A DNA stretch of 41,544 nucleotides from an uncultured Prochlorococcus sp. (GTDB lineage Bacteria > Cyanobacteriota > Cyanobacteriia > PCC-6307 > Cyanobiaceae). The notes beneath the pieces are model-generated. The model was given only the letters and a program-made list of their open reading frames with translations. It did not search any database and was not told where the DNA came from. How positions within the stretch are numbered: position 1 is the stretch's first letter; the number at the start of each line of letters is the position of its first letter. This document shows positions 1 to 9,685 of this stretch, piece by piece. Location: the NCBI GenBank assembly GCA_902622625.1, contig CACNQS010000012.1:1-41544 (forward strand), read 5' to 3'. The translations under genes were made by a program, and so were the position numbers.

Positions 1-904
1 TATAGAAGAGGGACATGAAGTAAGATGCTTTGTAAGAAATCCAAGAAAAGCTTCCTTTCTACAAGAATGGGGTTGTGAGCTAACAAAAGGTAATTTACTA
101 AATTCTTCTGATATCGAATATGCATTACAAGATATTGAAGTTGTTATTGATGCAGCAACTAGCAGGCCAGATGATCCTAAAAGTATTTATGAAATTGATT
201 GGGATGGAAAACTTAACTTATTCAATGCTTGCGAATCTTTAAAAGTAAAAAGGGTAATATTCCTCTCTATCCTCTTAACTGAAAAATTTAGAAATGTTCC
301 TTTAATGGACATCAAATTTTGCACTGAAAAACTCCTTGAGAAATCTGATTTAGACTATACAATCTTCAAATGTGCAGCTTTTATGCAAGGAGTTATTGGT
401 CAATTCGCAATCCCAATCTTGGATAGTCAAGCAGTGTGGATGAGTGGGACTCCAACTAAAATTGCTTATATGAATACTCAAGATATGGCGAAAGTTGTTG
501 TAGCAGCAGTAAATAATCCAAAAACTCACAGAAAATCATTGCCATTAGTCGGTCCCAAAGCATGGGATTCAAATGAAGTTATATCTTTATGTGAAAAATT
601 TAGTGAAAAAAAGGCGAAAATTTTTAGAGTTTCCCCCTTCCTTATTAGTGTCACTCAAAAAGTAGTTTCCTTCTTTCAAGATTCTCTTAATGTTGCTGAG
701 CGATTGGCTTTTGCTGAAGTAACTAGTAGTGGTGAATCATTAGATGCTGACATGAGCAAAACTTACGAAATATTGGAACTTAAAAAAGAGAATATGACCT
801 CACTAGAGAGTTACATAAAGGATTACTATCAACAAATACTTAAAAGATTAAGGGAAATGGAAGCAGATCTTAATATTGAAGAAAAAAAGAGATTACCTTT
901 TTAA
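1..904 (+). CDS. ycf39: Ycf39-like NAD(P)-binding protein, 5' end missing
   Basis: An open frame runs from base 2 to the stop at 902-904, so the gene begins before the window; the ATG at 305 is internal. About 300 residues are present. The first residues continue a Rossmann-type NmrA/atypical SDR fold (EGHEVRCFVRNPRKA, then VVIDAATSRPDDP, then VKRVIFLSILL). Ycf39 homologues in cyanobacteria and plastids (HCF244 in plants) assist photosystem II assembly and early D1 synthesis, and are associated with Hli proteins. The family call is firm; the role is from family knowledge. A serine replaces the glycine-rich context at some SDR positions, as usual for this non-classical group. Confidence 0.85.
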   Translation, partial: IEEGHEVRCFVRNPRKASFLQEWGCELTKGNLLNSSDIEYALQDIEVVIDAATSRPDDPKSIYEIDWDGKLNLFNACESLKVKRVIFLSILLTEKFRNVPLMDIKFCTEKLLEKSDLDYTIFKCAAFMQGVIGQFAIPILDSQAVWMSGTPTKIAYMNTQDMAKVVVAAVNNPKTHRKSLPLVGPKAWDSNEVISLCEKFSEKKAKIFRVSPFLISVTQKVVSFFQDSLNVAERLAFAEVTSSGESLDADMSKTYEILELKKENMTSLESYIKDYYQQILKRLREMEADLNIEEKKRLPF

Positions 905-966
905 TATTGCAATTTTAGAATCAGATAGTATATTTGTACTATATATTAAATAAATATTATTGACCT

Positions 967-1179
967 ATGTCTGTTTCTAAGTCTAAAAACCTTGAACGAA
1001 AACTAGATAATTTTGCAAAAGAAGCAAAAAATGAATTGAATAATGTTTGCGGATCTTCATTATGGGAAAGTCTTGGGTTTGTTTTTTTTGATCAATTAGA
1101 AGATTCTGAAAAAATTGCGAAAGCAAATTTTTACTATGGACAACTTCAAATAATTAATGAAATTAAATTTTCAATTTGA
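967..1179 (+). CDS. Small conserved-type hypothetical protein
   Basis: A 70-aa frame with ATG start, between ycf39 and infA on the same strand. It is soluble and charged, with Lys/Glu/Asn-rich N-terminal half and a hydrophobic patch (LWESLGFVFFDQ). No signal peptide or membrane helix is seen. I do not recognise the family. Codon use resembles its neighbours, and position inside a co-directional run supports a real gene. Confidence 0.6.
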   Translation: MSVSKSKNLERKLDNFAKEAKNELNNVCGSSLWESLGFVFFDQLEDSEKIAKANFYYGQLQIINEIKFSI

Positions 1180-1269
1180 ATTGAATTGCATATTTTTAAG
1201 TATGTAATTTTTTTAATCAATTTTGGCCAATCTTTTTCTGATAATATGTACTTAGTAAAAGATTAATTA

Positions 1270-1536
1270 ATGATTGAAACTTCAGGTGTAATAGAAAAAG
1301 AGCAGGGGAATGGATTTTATTTGGTTACCTTAGAACAACCTGAAGGACATCAATGTTTATGTAGAGCTGCAGGTAAGTTGACTAAATTTAGAATTAAATT
1401 ATTAGCTGGAGACAAAGTGTTAGTTGAGATAAGTCCTTATGATCTTTCTAGAGGGAGAATAACTTATAGAGAGAGGAATGCAGGCGGTGCTAAACCTACT
1501 ACTAATAAAAATAATCCCAAGAGAAATAATAAATAA
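1270..1536 (+). CDS. infA: Translation initiation factor IF-1
   Basis: An 88-aa protein with the single S1/OB fold of IF-1: VIEKEQGNGFYLVTLE near the start, the GHQCLCRAAGKL loop, KFRIKLLAGDKVLVEISPYD, and the GRITYRER end. IF-1 binds the 30S A site with IF-2 and IF-3 during initiation. It carries a basic, Asn/Lys-rich tail of about 18 residues (TNKNNPKRNNK) beyond the usual about 70-residue core, as picocyanobacterial versions often do. It sits convergent to trxB with only 8 bases between stops. Confidence 0.85.
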   Translation: MIETSGVIEKEQGNGFYLVTLEQPEGHQCLCRAAGKLTKFRIKLLAGDKVLVEISPYDLSRGRITYRERNAGGAKPTTNKNNPKRNNK

Positions 1537-1544
1537 AAGTTATT

Positions 1545-2921
1545 TTAGATAATATTTTTTATCGCTTCTTTAAACTCACTTCTTTGCTTAACACCTTGCC
1601 ATTGTTTTTTTAATAATTTTTCTTTAAAAAGTTGAACTGTTGGTGTGCCGTTAATACCAGCTTGTTTTGCAATATCTTGATCTTTATCAATATCTATTTC
1701 AACACCAAGAACCGCACCATCAAGTTCTTTAATTACCCTTTTTAACTGAGGTTTTAAAACATGACATGGGCCGCAACTTGGAGAACTAAAAATTACTAAG
1801 ATAGGTTTTTTACTCTCGTGATAAAGTTTCCTTAAAGCATAACTGCCTTTTTGCCATTCAGAATTTGAATCAAAAGTATCTTCATTAACTTCTTCTTCAT
1901 TAAAATCTGATGAATTAAGTTTTTTTTCTGGTTCGGGTGTTTCTCTAACTATAGTTTTTGCTAAGTTTTTCTCGGCTAGCCACCTTTCTGTAGCTAATGC
2001 TGCCATGCACCCAGTTCCTGCAGCTGTAACTCCTTGTCTCCACTCAGAATCGACAACGTCACCCGCTGCGAAGATGCCTTCAATAGATGTTTCTGGCCTT
2101 CCTGATTTGCAAGCAATATATCCTTTATTATCTAAATCAATTTTGTTGCCTAAGAACTTCGTATTTGGTGTGTGCCCTATCGCGTAAAAAAGACCTTTTA
2201 TATTGATTTCCCCTTTACCTTCTTGAGAGTGAATAGTTTCTATCTTCTCAAGCCATTCAGAGCCATCCGCCTTATCAACTTTTGTATTCCAATGAATTTC
2301 TATCTTTGGATTAGCTTTAACTCTATCTACCATTGCTGCGCTAGCCCTTAATTTTTCTGATCTAACAATTAAATGCACTTTGCTTCCATACTTTGTGAGA
2401 TATGCTGCTTCTTCACATGCAGAGTCGCCCCCTCCAATAACAGCTAATTCTTCTCCTCTAAATTGTGGGGTCGCTCCATCACATATCGCACAAGCACTTA
2501 TTCCTTTACTCCAGAATTTATCTTCATTTATCACGCCTAATCTATTTGCACTTGCTCCTGTTGCAATAATAATTGAGTTAGATTTTATAGTTCCTTCTAA
2601 AGTTTTTAATTCAAAGGGATGTGAATCAGTATTTATTGAGACAACATCACTTTCGTATAAATTAGTACCCCATCTTTCGGCTTGAGCCTTCATTAGATCC
2701 ATCAATTCAGGACCTAGTACTCCATCTGGGAAACCTGGATAATTTTCAACAAATGTTGTAGTCATTAATTGGCCACCAGGAATTCCACCTGAATTAAATC
2801 CTGTTACTAGTAATGGTTGAAGATTTGCTCTTGCTGCATATATTGCAGCGGTGTAGCCTGCAGGTCCTGAGCCTATAATCACAACATTTTCTACGTTTGA
2901 AGTGTTCTCTTTACTCTCCAT
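1545..2921 (-). CDS. trxB: NADPH-thioredoxin reductase C (TrxR-thioredoxin fusion)
   Basis: A 458-aa fusion. Residues about 12-320 are a thioredoxin reductase: FAD-binding GSGPAG (17-22), redox pair C144/C147 in SACAICDGA, NADPH-binding GGGDSA (163-168), and GIFAAGDVV (about 282-290). A charged linker (about 325-355) leads to a thioredoxin domain with CGPC (C383, C386). This is the NTRC architecture, which in cyanobacteria and chloroplasts reduces 2-Cys peroxiredoxins with NADPH and links pyridine nucleotides to redox control. Both active sites are intact. It is encoded alone on the minus strand, convergent with infA. Confidence 0.92.
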   Translation of the reverse strand: MESKENTSNVENVVIIGSGPAGYTAAIYAARANLQPLLVTGFNSGGIPGGQLMTTTFVENYPGFPDGVLGPELMDLMKAQAERWGTNLYESDVVSINTDSHPFELKTLEGTIKSNSIIIATGASANRLGVINEDKFWSKGISACAICDGATPQFRGEELAVIGGGDSACEEAAYLTKYGSKVHLIVRSEKLRASAAMVDRVKANPKIEIHWNTKVDKADGSEWLEKIETIHSQEGKGEINIKGLFYAIGHTPNTKFLGNKIDLDNKGYIACKSGRPETSIEGIFAAGDVVDSEWRQGVTAAGTGCMAALATERWLAEKNLAKTIVRETPEPEKKLNSSDFNEEEVNEDTFDSNSEWQKGSYALRKLYHESKKPILVIFSSPSCGPCHVLKPQLKRVIKELDGAVLGVEIDIDKDQDIAKQAGINGTPTVQLFKEKLLKKQWQGVKQRSEFKEAIKNII

Positions 2922-3001
2922 TTATTTCCTAATTTCACTTTTAATAATAATAAACAAACCCAAATAATGTAGGGCGGGTTTCACTCGATCGATTTTGTTA
3001 T

Positions 3002-3226
3002 TTAATCGTTTACTTTTTGGTCTAATAATTTTTTTAATTCCTTTGGGAAGTTTAAAACAGAATCTTTTAAATTTTCGTTCTTTTCTCCAATATGTAATAT
3101 CCACTCTCTAAATTCCTCTGCAATTGCATAACTATCTTCATATCTTTCTAGAGTATCCATTGCAGATATTCTGTTGGTTGCCCAACAGGTTGCAATGTCG
3201 ATTCTTTTTCTAATGAAATTTTCCAT
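3002..3226 (-). CDS. Hypothetical protein, 74 aa
   Basis: A soluble charged protein, ATG start, 80 bases upstream of NTRC on the same strand. It begins with a basic helix (MENFIRKRIDIATCWATNR) and ends Lys/Glu-rich. No membrane segment. I do not recognise the family. A second frame on the same strand (2922-3104) overlaps it and looks like a shadow. Confidence 0.55.
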   Translation of the reverse strand: MENFIRKRIDIATCWATNRISAMDTLERYEDSYAIAEEFREWILHIGEKNENLKDSVLNFPKELKKLLDQKVND

Positions 3227-3380
3227 TGAAACTTAAAAGTTGTATATAGATAAGCACATCAAACAGCTTATGTATTGTCTAATAAGTTACAACTTCGCAC
3301 TTCCAAACAATAATTTAATCTTTAATTTATATTTGAGACAATTTTCGAAGGAATTATAAAGAAAATATAAAGAAAAAGTA

Positions 3381-3959
3381 TTAAACTGCCTCGCTGTGAT
3401 TAGCGAGTAATCTTTCAACTTCCTCAAAACCCTCTTTAGCTGAATTTATTGCAAGTTCCTCGCTCACTTTTTCTTCTGAAATTAATTTTGCGGATATTTT
3501 CTTTAGAAGAGATTCTTTCTTTTCTCTTAGTGAAATGACAATTTCCTCTTCAATGATAGATTTTATTGCCTTAGAAATTATTTTTTTGTCATTTGCTTCC
3601 TCAAATGTGCCCTGGACTAATTCCTGAATAAATAATCGATGCACCTCACTACTTCTTAGAAAGCTTTCAGTGGCATTAATAATTCCTTCAACAAGAGCTT
3701 CATCTGGTTCAGAATCATTTTCTGCGAGCTTAAATTCCCAATCTAAATGTCTTCTTTGCCAACCCGCTGAGTGGAGACTAGGCATGACTGTCTGTGAATA
3801 AGTATCTACCGACATTTCATAAATTCTCTCTGCTAATTTTTCGCACCAGTCTTTACCATGCTTTTCTAGGTTTTTCTGCATAGCTTGCCTTGGAACAGCA
3901 TGACCACCATGATGACTGTGACATACTCCATCTGGACATTCGATTGCTTTTATACTCAT
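3381..3959 (-). CDS. Conserved-type hypothetical protein with His-rich N-terminus
   Basis: A 192-aa soluble protein, divergent from pntAA. The N-terminus has Cys/His residues (CPDGVCHSHHGGHAVPRQ) that could bind a metal; the remainder is mostly helical and charged (IEEEIVISLREKKESLLKK). No signal peptide. I do not recognise a named family; length and intact frame in a core region suggest a conserved cyanobacterial gene. Confidence 0.65.
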   Translation of the reverse strand: MSIKAIECPDGVCHSHHGGHAVPRQAMQKNLEKHGKDWCEKLAERIYEMSVDTYSQTVMPSLHSAGWQRRHLDWEFKLAENDSEPDEALVEGIINATESFLRSSEVHRLFIQELVQGTFEEANDKKIISKAIKSIIEEEIVISLREKKESLLKKISAKLISEEKVSEELAINSAKEGFEEVERLLANHSEAV

Positions 3960-4040
3960 TGGAATATTTAGTACCTATATATTCTAGATAGCTATTTTTT
4001 ATAGAAAAGAAAATATATTTTTAACAAAAATCCAAGACTT

Positions 4041-4068
4041 TTGACTTTCTTCAATTTATATTTAGTAT
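4041..4068 (+). promoter_or_regulatory. Possible sigma70-type promoter for the pnt operon
   Basis: TTGACT at 4041-4046 and TAGTAT at 4063-4068 are separated by 16 bases, about 20 bases before the TTG start of pntAA. This fits a housekeeping promoter, although the leader would then be very short. Inferred by eye. Confidence 0.35.
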
Positions 4069-4086
4069 GTTAAAAAAATAAATAAA

Positions 4087-5217
4087 TTGACAAAGATACT
4101 TATTCCTTCCGAAACAAGCTCTGGAGAAAGGAGAGTTTCAGCTACTCCAGAAGCGGTAAAGAAATTAAAAAGCCTTGGATGTGATGTTTATATTGAAAGT
4201 TCAGCGGGGAAATTATCAGGATTTAGTGACTTCTCATATGAAAAATCGGGTGGAACAATAATAAGTAACTTAGATCAAAAAATTTGGGGTGAAGCTGATC
4301 TAATATTTTGTGTTCAAACTCCATCGGAGGATAATTTAACTAAATTAAAGAAAGGCGCTGTTCTTCTTGGTCTTCTTAACCCATACGGTAATAAGGAGCT
4401 TCTCAAGATTATAAATAGTAATAAGATTTCAGTTTTATCACTAGAATTGCTTCCGAGGATTAGTAGAGCGCAATCTTCTGATGTTCTTTCTTCACAGGCC
4501 AATATCGCTGGATATAAAGCAGTTCTTTTAGCTGCAAGTGAGTTAGATAGATATTTCCCAATGCTTATGACTGCAGCGGGCACAGTCCAACCTGCCAAAG
4601 TAGTGGTTCTTGGTGGTGGCGTTGCAGGATTGCAGGCAGTTGCGACAGCAAAAAGACTTGGTGCAATAGTATTTGTATCTGATATTAGACCCGCTGTTAA
4701 AGAACAAGTAGAGTCCCTTGGAGCAAGATTTATAGAACTTCCTGAAGTGGATGAAAAACCTGGAGAAGCTGGAGGTTATGCAAAAGCTGTAACACCCGAA
4801 TTCCTCGCAAAACAGAAGGCTACTTTAACTAAATATTTATCTGAAGCTGATGTTGCTATATGTACTGCGCAAGTTCTTGGTAAAAAGGCCCCTGTTTTAA
4901 TAGACGCTCCCATGATTGAAAAAATGAGACCTGGTGCCGTAATTATTGATTTAGCAGTTTCTCAGGGAGGGAACTGCGCAGGAACAAAATCAAATAAAAC
5001 TATTATCAAAGATGGTGTAAAACTTATAGGAGCGGGCGAATTACCCTCTTCAGTTCCTTATGATGCAAGTTCACTTTATGCTAAGAACTTAACATCTTTG
5101 ATTACACCATTTATAAAAGATGGTGTAATTAAATTAGATAAAGAGGATGAACTCATTTCTGGATGTTTATTAAGCGACGAAGGAGTTGTTCTTCAAAATA
5201 AAGTTTTTGAAAATTGA
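4087..5217 (+). CDS. pntAA: NAD(P) transhydrogenase subunit alpha part 1 (NAD-binding dI)
   Basis: A 376-aa protein matching domain I of proton-translocating transhydrogenase: the N-terminal ETSSGERRVSATPEAV motif shared with alanine dehydrogenase and the NAD-binding loop VVLGGGVAGLQAVATAKRLG followed by an acidic SDIRP. It passes hydride between NADH and NADP with PntB, coupled to proton movement. The frame starts with TTG at 4087, directly at the conserved N-terminus, and no ATG lies nearby. First gene of a pntAA-pntAB-pntB operon; 12 bases separate it from pntAB. Confidence 0.92.
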   Translation: MTKILIPSETSSGERRVSATPEAVKKLKSLGCDVYIESSAGKLSGFSDFSYEKSGGTIISNLDQKIWGEADLIFCVQTPSEDNLTKLKKGAVLLGLLNPYGNKELLKIINSNKISVLSLELLPRISRAQSSDVLSSQANIAGYKAVLLAASELDRYFPMLMTAAGTVQPAKVVVLGGGVAGLQAVATAKRLGAIVFVSDIRPAVKEQVESLGARFIELPEVDEKPGEAGGYAKAVTPEFLAKQKATLTKYLSEADVAICTAQVLGKKAPVLIDAPMIEKMRPGAVIIDLAVSQGGNCAGTKSNKTIIKDGVKLIGAGELPSSVPYDASSLYAKNLTSLITPFIKDGVIKLDKEDELISGCLLSDEGVVLQNKVFEN

Positions 5218-5229
5218 GGTTTTAAAATT

Positions 5230-5523
5230 ATGTCTTTTATAAGTCTTCTTTGGGTTCTTTTACTTGGTAGTTTATTAGGCCTCGAGTTAATTGGAAAAGT
5301 TCCTCCTACCCTTCACACACCTCTAATGAGTGGAGCAAATGCAATCTCAGGAATAACAATGCTTGCAGCATTAACTTTAATTGTAAAAGCAGAAGGTAAC
5401 GTACCACTTTTAATCATTGGTTCAGTTTCTCTTGGATTTGCTCTTTTCAACGTTGTAGGCGGTTTCTTTGTAACTGATCGAATGCTCGCGATGTTTAGTC
5501 GTAAACCATCAAATAAGAAGTAA
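5230..5523 (+). CDS. pntAB: NAD(P) transhydrogenase subunit alpha part 2 (membrane)
   Basis: A 97-aa membrane protein with about three helices, corresponding to the C-terminal membrane part of PntA, which is a separate gene in cyanobacteria. It contains the conserved TPLMSGANAISGI stretch. It forms part of the proton channel with PntB. It lies between pntAA and pntB, 8 bases before pntB. Confidence 0.92.
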   Translation: MSFISLLWVLLLGSLLGLELIGKVPPTLHTPLMSGANAISGITMLAALTLIVKAEGNVPLLIIGSVSLGFALFNVVGGFFVTDRMLAMFSRKPSNKK

Positions 5524-5531
5524 TTTTCAAC

Positions 5532-6971
5532 ATGAATCTACCTGTAATCATTAAATTCGTTATTGATCTTCTAGCAGTACTTTTACTGGCTTTGGGAATA
5601 AAAGGGTTGTCAAAAGTAAAGTCAGCAAGGGACGCTAATAGATTAGCTGCATTTGCAATGTCGCTATCAGTAGTAGGATTACTTTCTTATTATTTAGGCA
5701 CTTCTGGAATTGCTATTCAGTCTTGGATTTGGATAATAATTGGATCAATCATAGGTAGTTTATTCGGAGCAATTCTTGCAAAAAAAGTACCTATGACTTC
5801 TATGCCTGAAACAGTGGCATTGTTCAATGGTTGTGGAGGAATGTCATCACTTTTAGTGGCCCTAGGAGTAGCTATTTTTCCTATATCTAGTGGCCAAGAA
5901 AATTTTGATTTTTTTAAGTCACTTATTAACGAAGTTTCAATATCTGTTTCTATATTTGTTGGTGCGATAACTTTTACAGGATCAATTGTAGCGATGGCTA
6001 AGTTACAGGGGTGGTTGTCAACTCCAGGATGGACTCAGAGCAAAGTTAGACATTTTGTAAATATTGTTTTTGCAGTAGCTTCCTTGATAGCCTTTTTTGA
6101 TTTGATAAAAGGCAATACAAGTTCTATTTGGCTTTTAGTTATAGTTTCTTCTTTATTAGGTATTGGAGTTACTTTGCCAATTGGTGGAGCTGATATGCCA
6201 GTTGTTATATCTTTATTAAATAGCTATTCAGGGATTGCAGCGGCAGCGGCAGGTTTCGTTGTAGATAGTCAGCTTTTGATAGTAGCAGGCGCAATGGTTG
6301 GAGCTGCAGGTCTAATACTTACTCAAGTAATGTGCAAGGGTATGAATAGATCATTGGTCTCAGTTCTTTTTGGAGGATCTTTATCTGCGCAAAGTACGGC
6401 CTCTTCTGGATCAGGAGAATATACAAATATAACTTCTTGCAGTGTTGAAGAATGCGCGTTGACTTTAGAGGCAGCTAACAAGGTAATTATTGTTCCTGGT
6501 TATGGTCTAGCGGTAGCTCAAGCTCAACATACTTTAAGGGAAGTGACAAAAAAACTAGAGCAAAATGGTATTGAAGTTGTTTACGCAATTCATCCTGTTG
6601 CAGGGAGGATGCCTGGACATATGAATGTACTTTTAGCAGAAGCAGATGTTCCTTACGAACAACTTAAAGAGATGGACGTTGTAAATCCTGATTTTCCAGC
6701 AACGGATGTTGTTTTAGTTTTAGGAGCAAATGATGTGGTTAATCCTCAAGCTAAAAATGATAGCTCTTCTCCTTTATATGGCATGCCAGTTCTTGATGTG
6801 CAGGAAGCAAGAACGGTATTTGTAATTAAACGTGGTATGAGTGCAGGTTACTCCGGAATAAAAAATGACTTATTTGATCTGCCAAATACTTCTATGGTCT
6901 TTGGGGATGCGAAGAAGGTATTAAATGATCTAATTGGAGAATTAAAGGATCTTGGAGTTGGGGAGAAATAA
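5532..6971 (+). CDS. pntB: NAD(P) transhydrogenase subunit beta
   Basis: A 479-aa protein. About 9 membrane helices fill residues 1-270, including TLPIGGADMPVVISLLNSYS. The C-terminal NADP-binding domain III follows, with IIVPGYGLAVAQAQ, HPVAGRMPGHMNVLLAEA and VLGANDVVNP. With PntAA and PntAB it makes a proton-coupled transhydrogenase in the membrane. The gene end overlaps the next gene's likely start by 20 bases. Confidence 0.93.
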   Translation: MNLPVIIKFVIDLLAVLLLALGIKGLSKVKSARDANRLAAFAMSLSVVGLLSYYLGTSGIAIQSWIWIIIGSIIGSLFGAILAKKVPMTSMPETVALFNGCGGMSSLLVALGVAIFPISSGQENFDFFKSLINEVSISVSIFVGAITFTGSIVAMAKLQGWLSTPGWTQSKVRHFVNIVFAVASLIAFFDLIKGNTSSIWLLVIVSSLLGIGVTLPIGGADMPVVISLLNSYSGIAAAAAGFVVDSQLLIVAGAMVGAAGLILTQVMCKGMNRSLVSVLFGGSLSAQSTASSGSGEYTNITSCSVEECALTLEAANKVIIVPGYGLAVAQAQHTLREVTKKLEQNGIEVVYAIHPVAGRMPGHMNVLLAEADVPYEQLKEMDVVNPDFPATDVVLVLGANDVVNPQAKNDSSSPLYGMPVLDVQEARTVFVIKRGMSAGYSGIKNDLFDLPNTSMVFGDAKKVLNDLIGELKDLGVGEK

Positions 6972-8040
6972 TAGTATATTTTTTAATTTTTCAGATTACG
7001 TAAAAAATAAGCCATTTCGAGAAGTCTTACCTTGGATAGGTGGCGACTTACAAACTTTGAGAGATACTTTTGTTATTGATTTTGGTAAATCAAAAAAAAA
7101 TAAAAAAATATTCTTTCCGATTAATAAAATTCTTTCAAAAAAATTTGAATATGATTATCTTCTAGGATTTTTAGAATTACCTGAAAACTTGAACTCACTT
7201 AGGGGTTTTGCAATCGTTACACATGGTTTAGGGGGTTCAACTAAACGGTTTGGTTTAAGAAGAATATCTAGAAAATTAGCAAATAATGGTTTTGGAGTTC
7301 TTAAATTGAATTTAAGAGGATCTGGATCTGCGAGATATTTAGCTAAAGGAAATTATTGTGCTAGATGCTCCAGTGATGTTATTTCAGCAATTAATTATTT
7401 TAAAAAATTTGTCAATTTAGAGTTCAAAGGTCTTATGAAAAGGAATAATAATCTTCCAATTTACGGAGTTGGATTATCTTTAGGCGGGACAATTCTTTTA
7501 AATGCCTGCTTAGATTTCGATGAAAACAAAGGAGAAAAACTTTTAGATGGCCTAGCCTGCGTGAGTAGCCCTTTAGATTTATCATCATGTAGTCTTTGTA
7601 TTGAAAAACCTAGAAATTATATCTACCAAAAATGGTTACTTCATCGCTTAAAAAATCAGTTATGGGACGGATTTAATGATGAAGGCAAAATACTTAATAA
7701 TGAGAAATTAAGAAAAAAAATTAAAGCTTTAAAAAGTATAAGGGAATTTGATCAGAAATTTACAGCTCCTAGTTGGGGATTTAATTCTTTAGAAGATTAT
7801 TATGTTAAAGCTTCTCCAATATTTAGAATCCAAAACTCAATAAAAAAATTACCTCAAATGCTTTTTATTCATGCCAAGGATGATCCTTGGGTTCCATATA
7901 ATGCAACTTTGAATTTAAGAGGAAAATTTATTGATAAATTTACTATTTTTATAACTGAAAAAGGAGGTCATAATGGTTTTCACTCTATTAATGGCTGCTG
8001 GTCAGACGAAGTAGTAAAGAACTGGTTTATTAGTATCTAG
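6952..8040 (+). CDS. Alpha/beta hydrolase, YheT-like
   Basis: A 362-aa protein with HGLGG (about 91-95), the nucleophile elbow GVGLSLGG with Ser176, an acidic residue in HAKDDPWVPY and a late histidine in EKGGHNGFH, which gives a complete Ser-Asp-His set. The layout matches the COG0429/YheT family of esterase-like hydrolases, whose substrates are not settled. The best start is TTG at 6952, inside the last 20 bases of pntB; no ATG is available before the conserved core. Its tail overlaps the convergent ferredoxin-like gene by 11 bases. Confidence 0.75.
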   Translation: MELGRNNSIFFNFSDYVKNKPFREVLPWIGGDLQTLRDTFVIDFGKSKKNKKIFFPINKILSKKFEYDYLLGFLELPENLNSLRGFAIVTHGLGGSTKRFGLRRISRKLANNGFGVLKLNLRGSGSARYLAKGNYCARCSSDVISAINYFKKFVNLEFKGLMKRNNNLPIYGVGLSLGGTILLNACLDFDENKGEKLLDGLACVSSPLDLSSCSLCIEKPRNYIYQKWLLHRLKNQLWDGFNDEGKILNNEKLRKKIKALKSIREFDQKFTAPSWGFNSLEDYYVKASPIFRIQNSIKKLPQMLFIHAKDDPWVPYNATLNLRGKFIDKFTIFITEKGGHNGFHSINGCWSDEVVKNWFISI

Positions 8041-8371
8041 GACTATTTAAAAATGGTGTTTTTTTAAAAATCCATTTTTCTATTGGCTTATCGTTAATAA
8101 TATGTGAGGTAAAAATTTCTGAAATTTTTTCTGGAGAAACTTTCTCGTACCAAATACCATCAGGCCACACAAGAAGAATTGGGCCGTTCTTACATATCCT
8201 TAAACAGTCAGCTTTTGACCTTAATATATGAACGTTTTTTGTACAGGGATCATTCTCAAATTTTTTTAAAGTCTTTTTCAGACATTCCCATGTTTTTTGA
8301 CCTTCATTGCCTTTAAAACATTTCTGTTTTGTGGGTGTTGCGCATAGTAGAAGATGCTTTTTAATATTCAC
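8030..8371 (-). CDS. Thioredoxin-like 2Fe-2S ferredoxin family protein
   Basis: A 113-aa soluble protein with four likely cluster cysteines: LLLCATPTKQKCF near the start and ADCLRICKNGPILLVWPDG in the middle. This is the pattern of thioredoxin-fold 2Fe-2S ferredoxins. The electron partner is unknown. It begins 2 bases after the dxr stop, so it is probably co-transcribed with dxr. Confidence 0.75.
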   Translation of the reverse strand: MNIKKHLLLCATPTKQKCFKGNEGQKTWECLKKTLKKFENDPCTKNVHILRSKADCLRICKNGPILLVWPDGIWYEKVSPEKISEIFTSHIINDKPIEKWIFKKTPFLNSPRY

Positions 8372-8373
8372 TT

Positions 8374-9603
8374 TTATCCAATACTTACGTATTTTTTCCC
8401 TTTTTTAATTTCTTGCTCAACAAAAAGTCTGGCCCAATTGTCTACTTCAAGAATATCCTCCAATTCGGGACTCGAATTCAAATTCTCCATATGTGATTCA
8501 CAAGCTTTACTTATAAAAATTGGAATTTCTTGAAAAGAAATTTTTTCTTTGAGGAATTGTTCAACAGCCATTTCATTAGCAGCATTTAAGACTGCAGGCA
8601 TAGTCCCAGAAGATTTTCCTGCGGCATAGGCAAGTCCCATGCATGGATATTTCAACTTGTCTGGCTCTTTAAAAGTTAATTTTCCAATTTCACTTAGGTT
8701 TAATCTTTTCCAATTTGTTTTAAATCTTTCCGGCCAACTCATCGCATATAAAATCGGTAGTTTCATATCTGGCCAACCTAATTGAGCTAATACTGAAGAA
8801 TCTTCCAACTCAATCATTGAATGAATAATACTTTGAGGGTGGATAACTATTTCGATATTTTCGTAAGAGGTCCCAAATAAATAATGAGCTTCTATTACTT
8901 CTAATCCTTTATTCATAAGAGTTGCAGAATCTACAGTTATTTTTTTTCCCATATCCCAATTAGGATGTGAAGTCGCATCTTCCACTGTGACATGCTTTAA
9001 ATCCCTAACGGCCCAATCTCTAAAAGCACCACCAGAAGCTGTTAAATGTATGGCTTTTAAACCTTTAGGTATCTCTCCTGTTGAAAAATCTGCATTTTCA
9101 TAATTGGGTAATCCCTGTAAACATTGAAAGATAGCAGAGTGTTCTGAATCAGCGGGTAAAAGCCTACTATTGTTTTTCTTCAATGCAGGAATAACAATTG
9201 GCCCTGCTGCAATTAAAGTTTCTTTGTTAGCAAGTGCAATATTTTTCCCCGCATTAATTGCTGACATTGTTGGAATTAAGCCTGCACAGCCTACTATCCC
9301 AGTTACCACAGTATCTGCCTTATCCCATGCTGCAACTGCGTTAATCCCCTCTTTCCCACCCAAAACTAGGGGATCATTTTCCAAATCTAAGTTATTAATA
9401 TTATCTTTTAAATCTTCTATAAGATTTTCATCCTCAATTGCAACTACCTCTGGGTTATGTGTTTTAACTTGTTCAGTTAATAAATTAATATTTTTTCCAG
9501 CGGAAAGAGCTACGGCTTTAAAATTATCAGGCTGCTCACTAGCTATTTCGAGAGTTTGAGTTCCTATTGAACCAGTAGAACCGAGCACAGTAATGTATTT
9601 CAA
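8374..9603 (-). CDS. dxr: 1-deoxy-D-xylulose 5-phosphate reductoisomerase
   Basis: A 409-aa enzyme of the MEP isoprenoid pathway, converting DXP to MEP with NADPH. The N-terminal NADPH loop [13 protein letters not shown] is clear, followed by [28 protein letters not shown] and [20 protein letters not shown], which hold the metal and substrate residues. Full length for the family. It lies 82 bases downstream of cysS on the same strand. Confidence 0.95.
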   Translation of the reverse strand: MKYITVLGSTGSIGTQTLEIASEQPDNFKAVALSAGKNINLLTEQVKTHNPEVVAIEDENLIEDLKDNINNLDLENDPLVLGGKEGINAVAAWDKADTVVTGIVGCAGLIPTMSAINAGKNIALANKETLIAAGPIVIPALKKNNSRLLPADSEHSAIFQCLQGLPNYENADFSTGEIPKGLKAIHLTASGGAFRDWAVRDLKHVTVEDATSHPNWDMGKKITVDSATLMNKGLEVIEAHYLFGTSYENIEIVIHPQSIIHSMIELEDSSVLAQLGWPDMKLPILYAMSWPERFKTNWKRLNLSEIGKLTFKEPDKLKYPCMGLAYAAGKSSGTMPAVLNAANEMAVEQFLKEKISFQEIPIFISKACESHMENLNSSPELEDILEVDNWARLFVEQEIKKGKKYVSIG

Positions 9604-9685
9604 TTTTCTCTGATATTTCTAATATCTTCCCATTTAAAGGTGTATTTAAAAAACAAAAATTTCAAATTGGTTTTTTTCTTAAAAT

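Noticed and set aside
2922-3104. 60-aa minus-strand frame overlapping the 74-aa gene
   Set aside because: Very basic, atypical composition, overlaps a better frame on the same strand.
4314-4598. Minus-strand frame inside pntAA
   Set aside because: Lies wholly inside a conserved gene on the other strand and has no independent support. Similar shadows occur in trxB, dxr, polA and selO.
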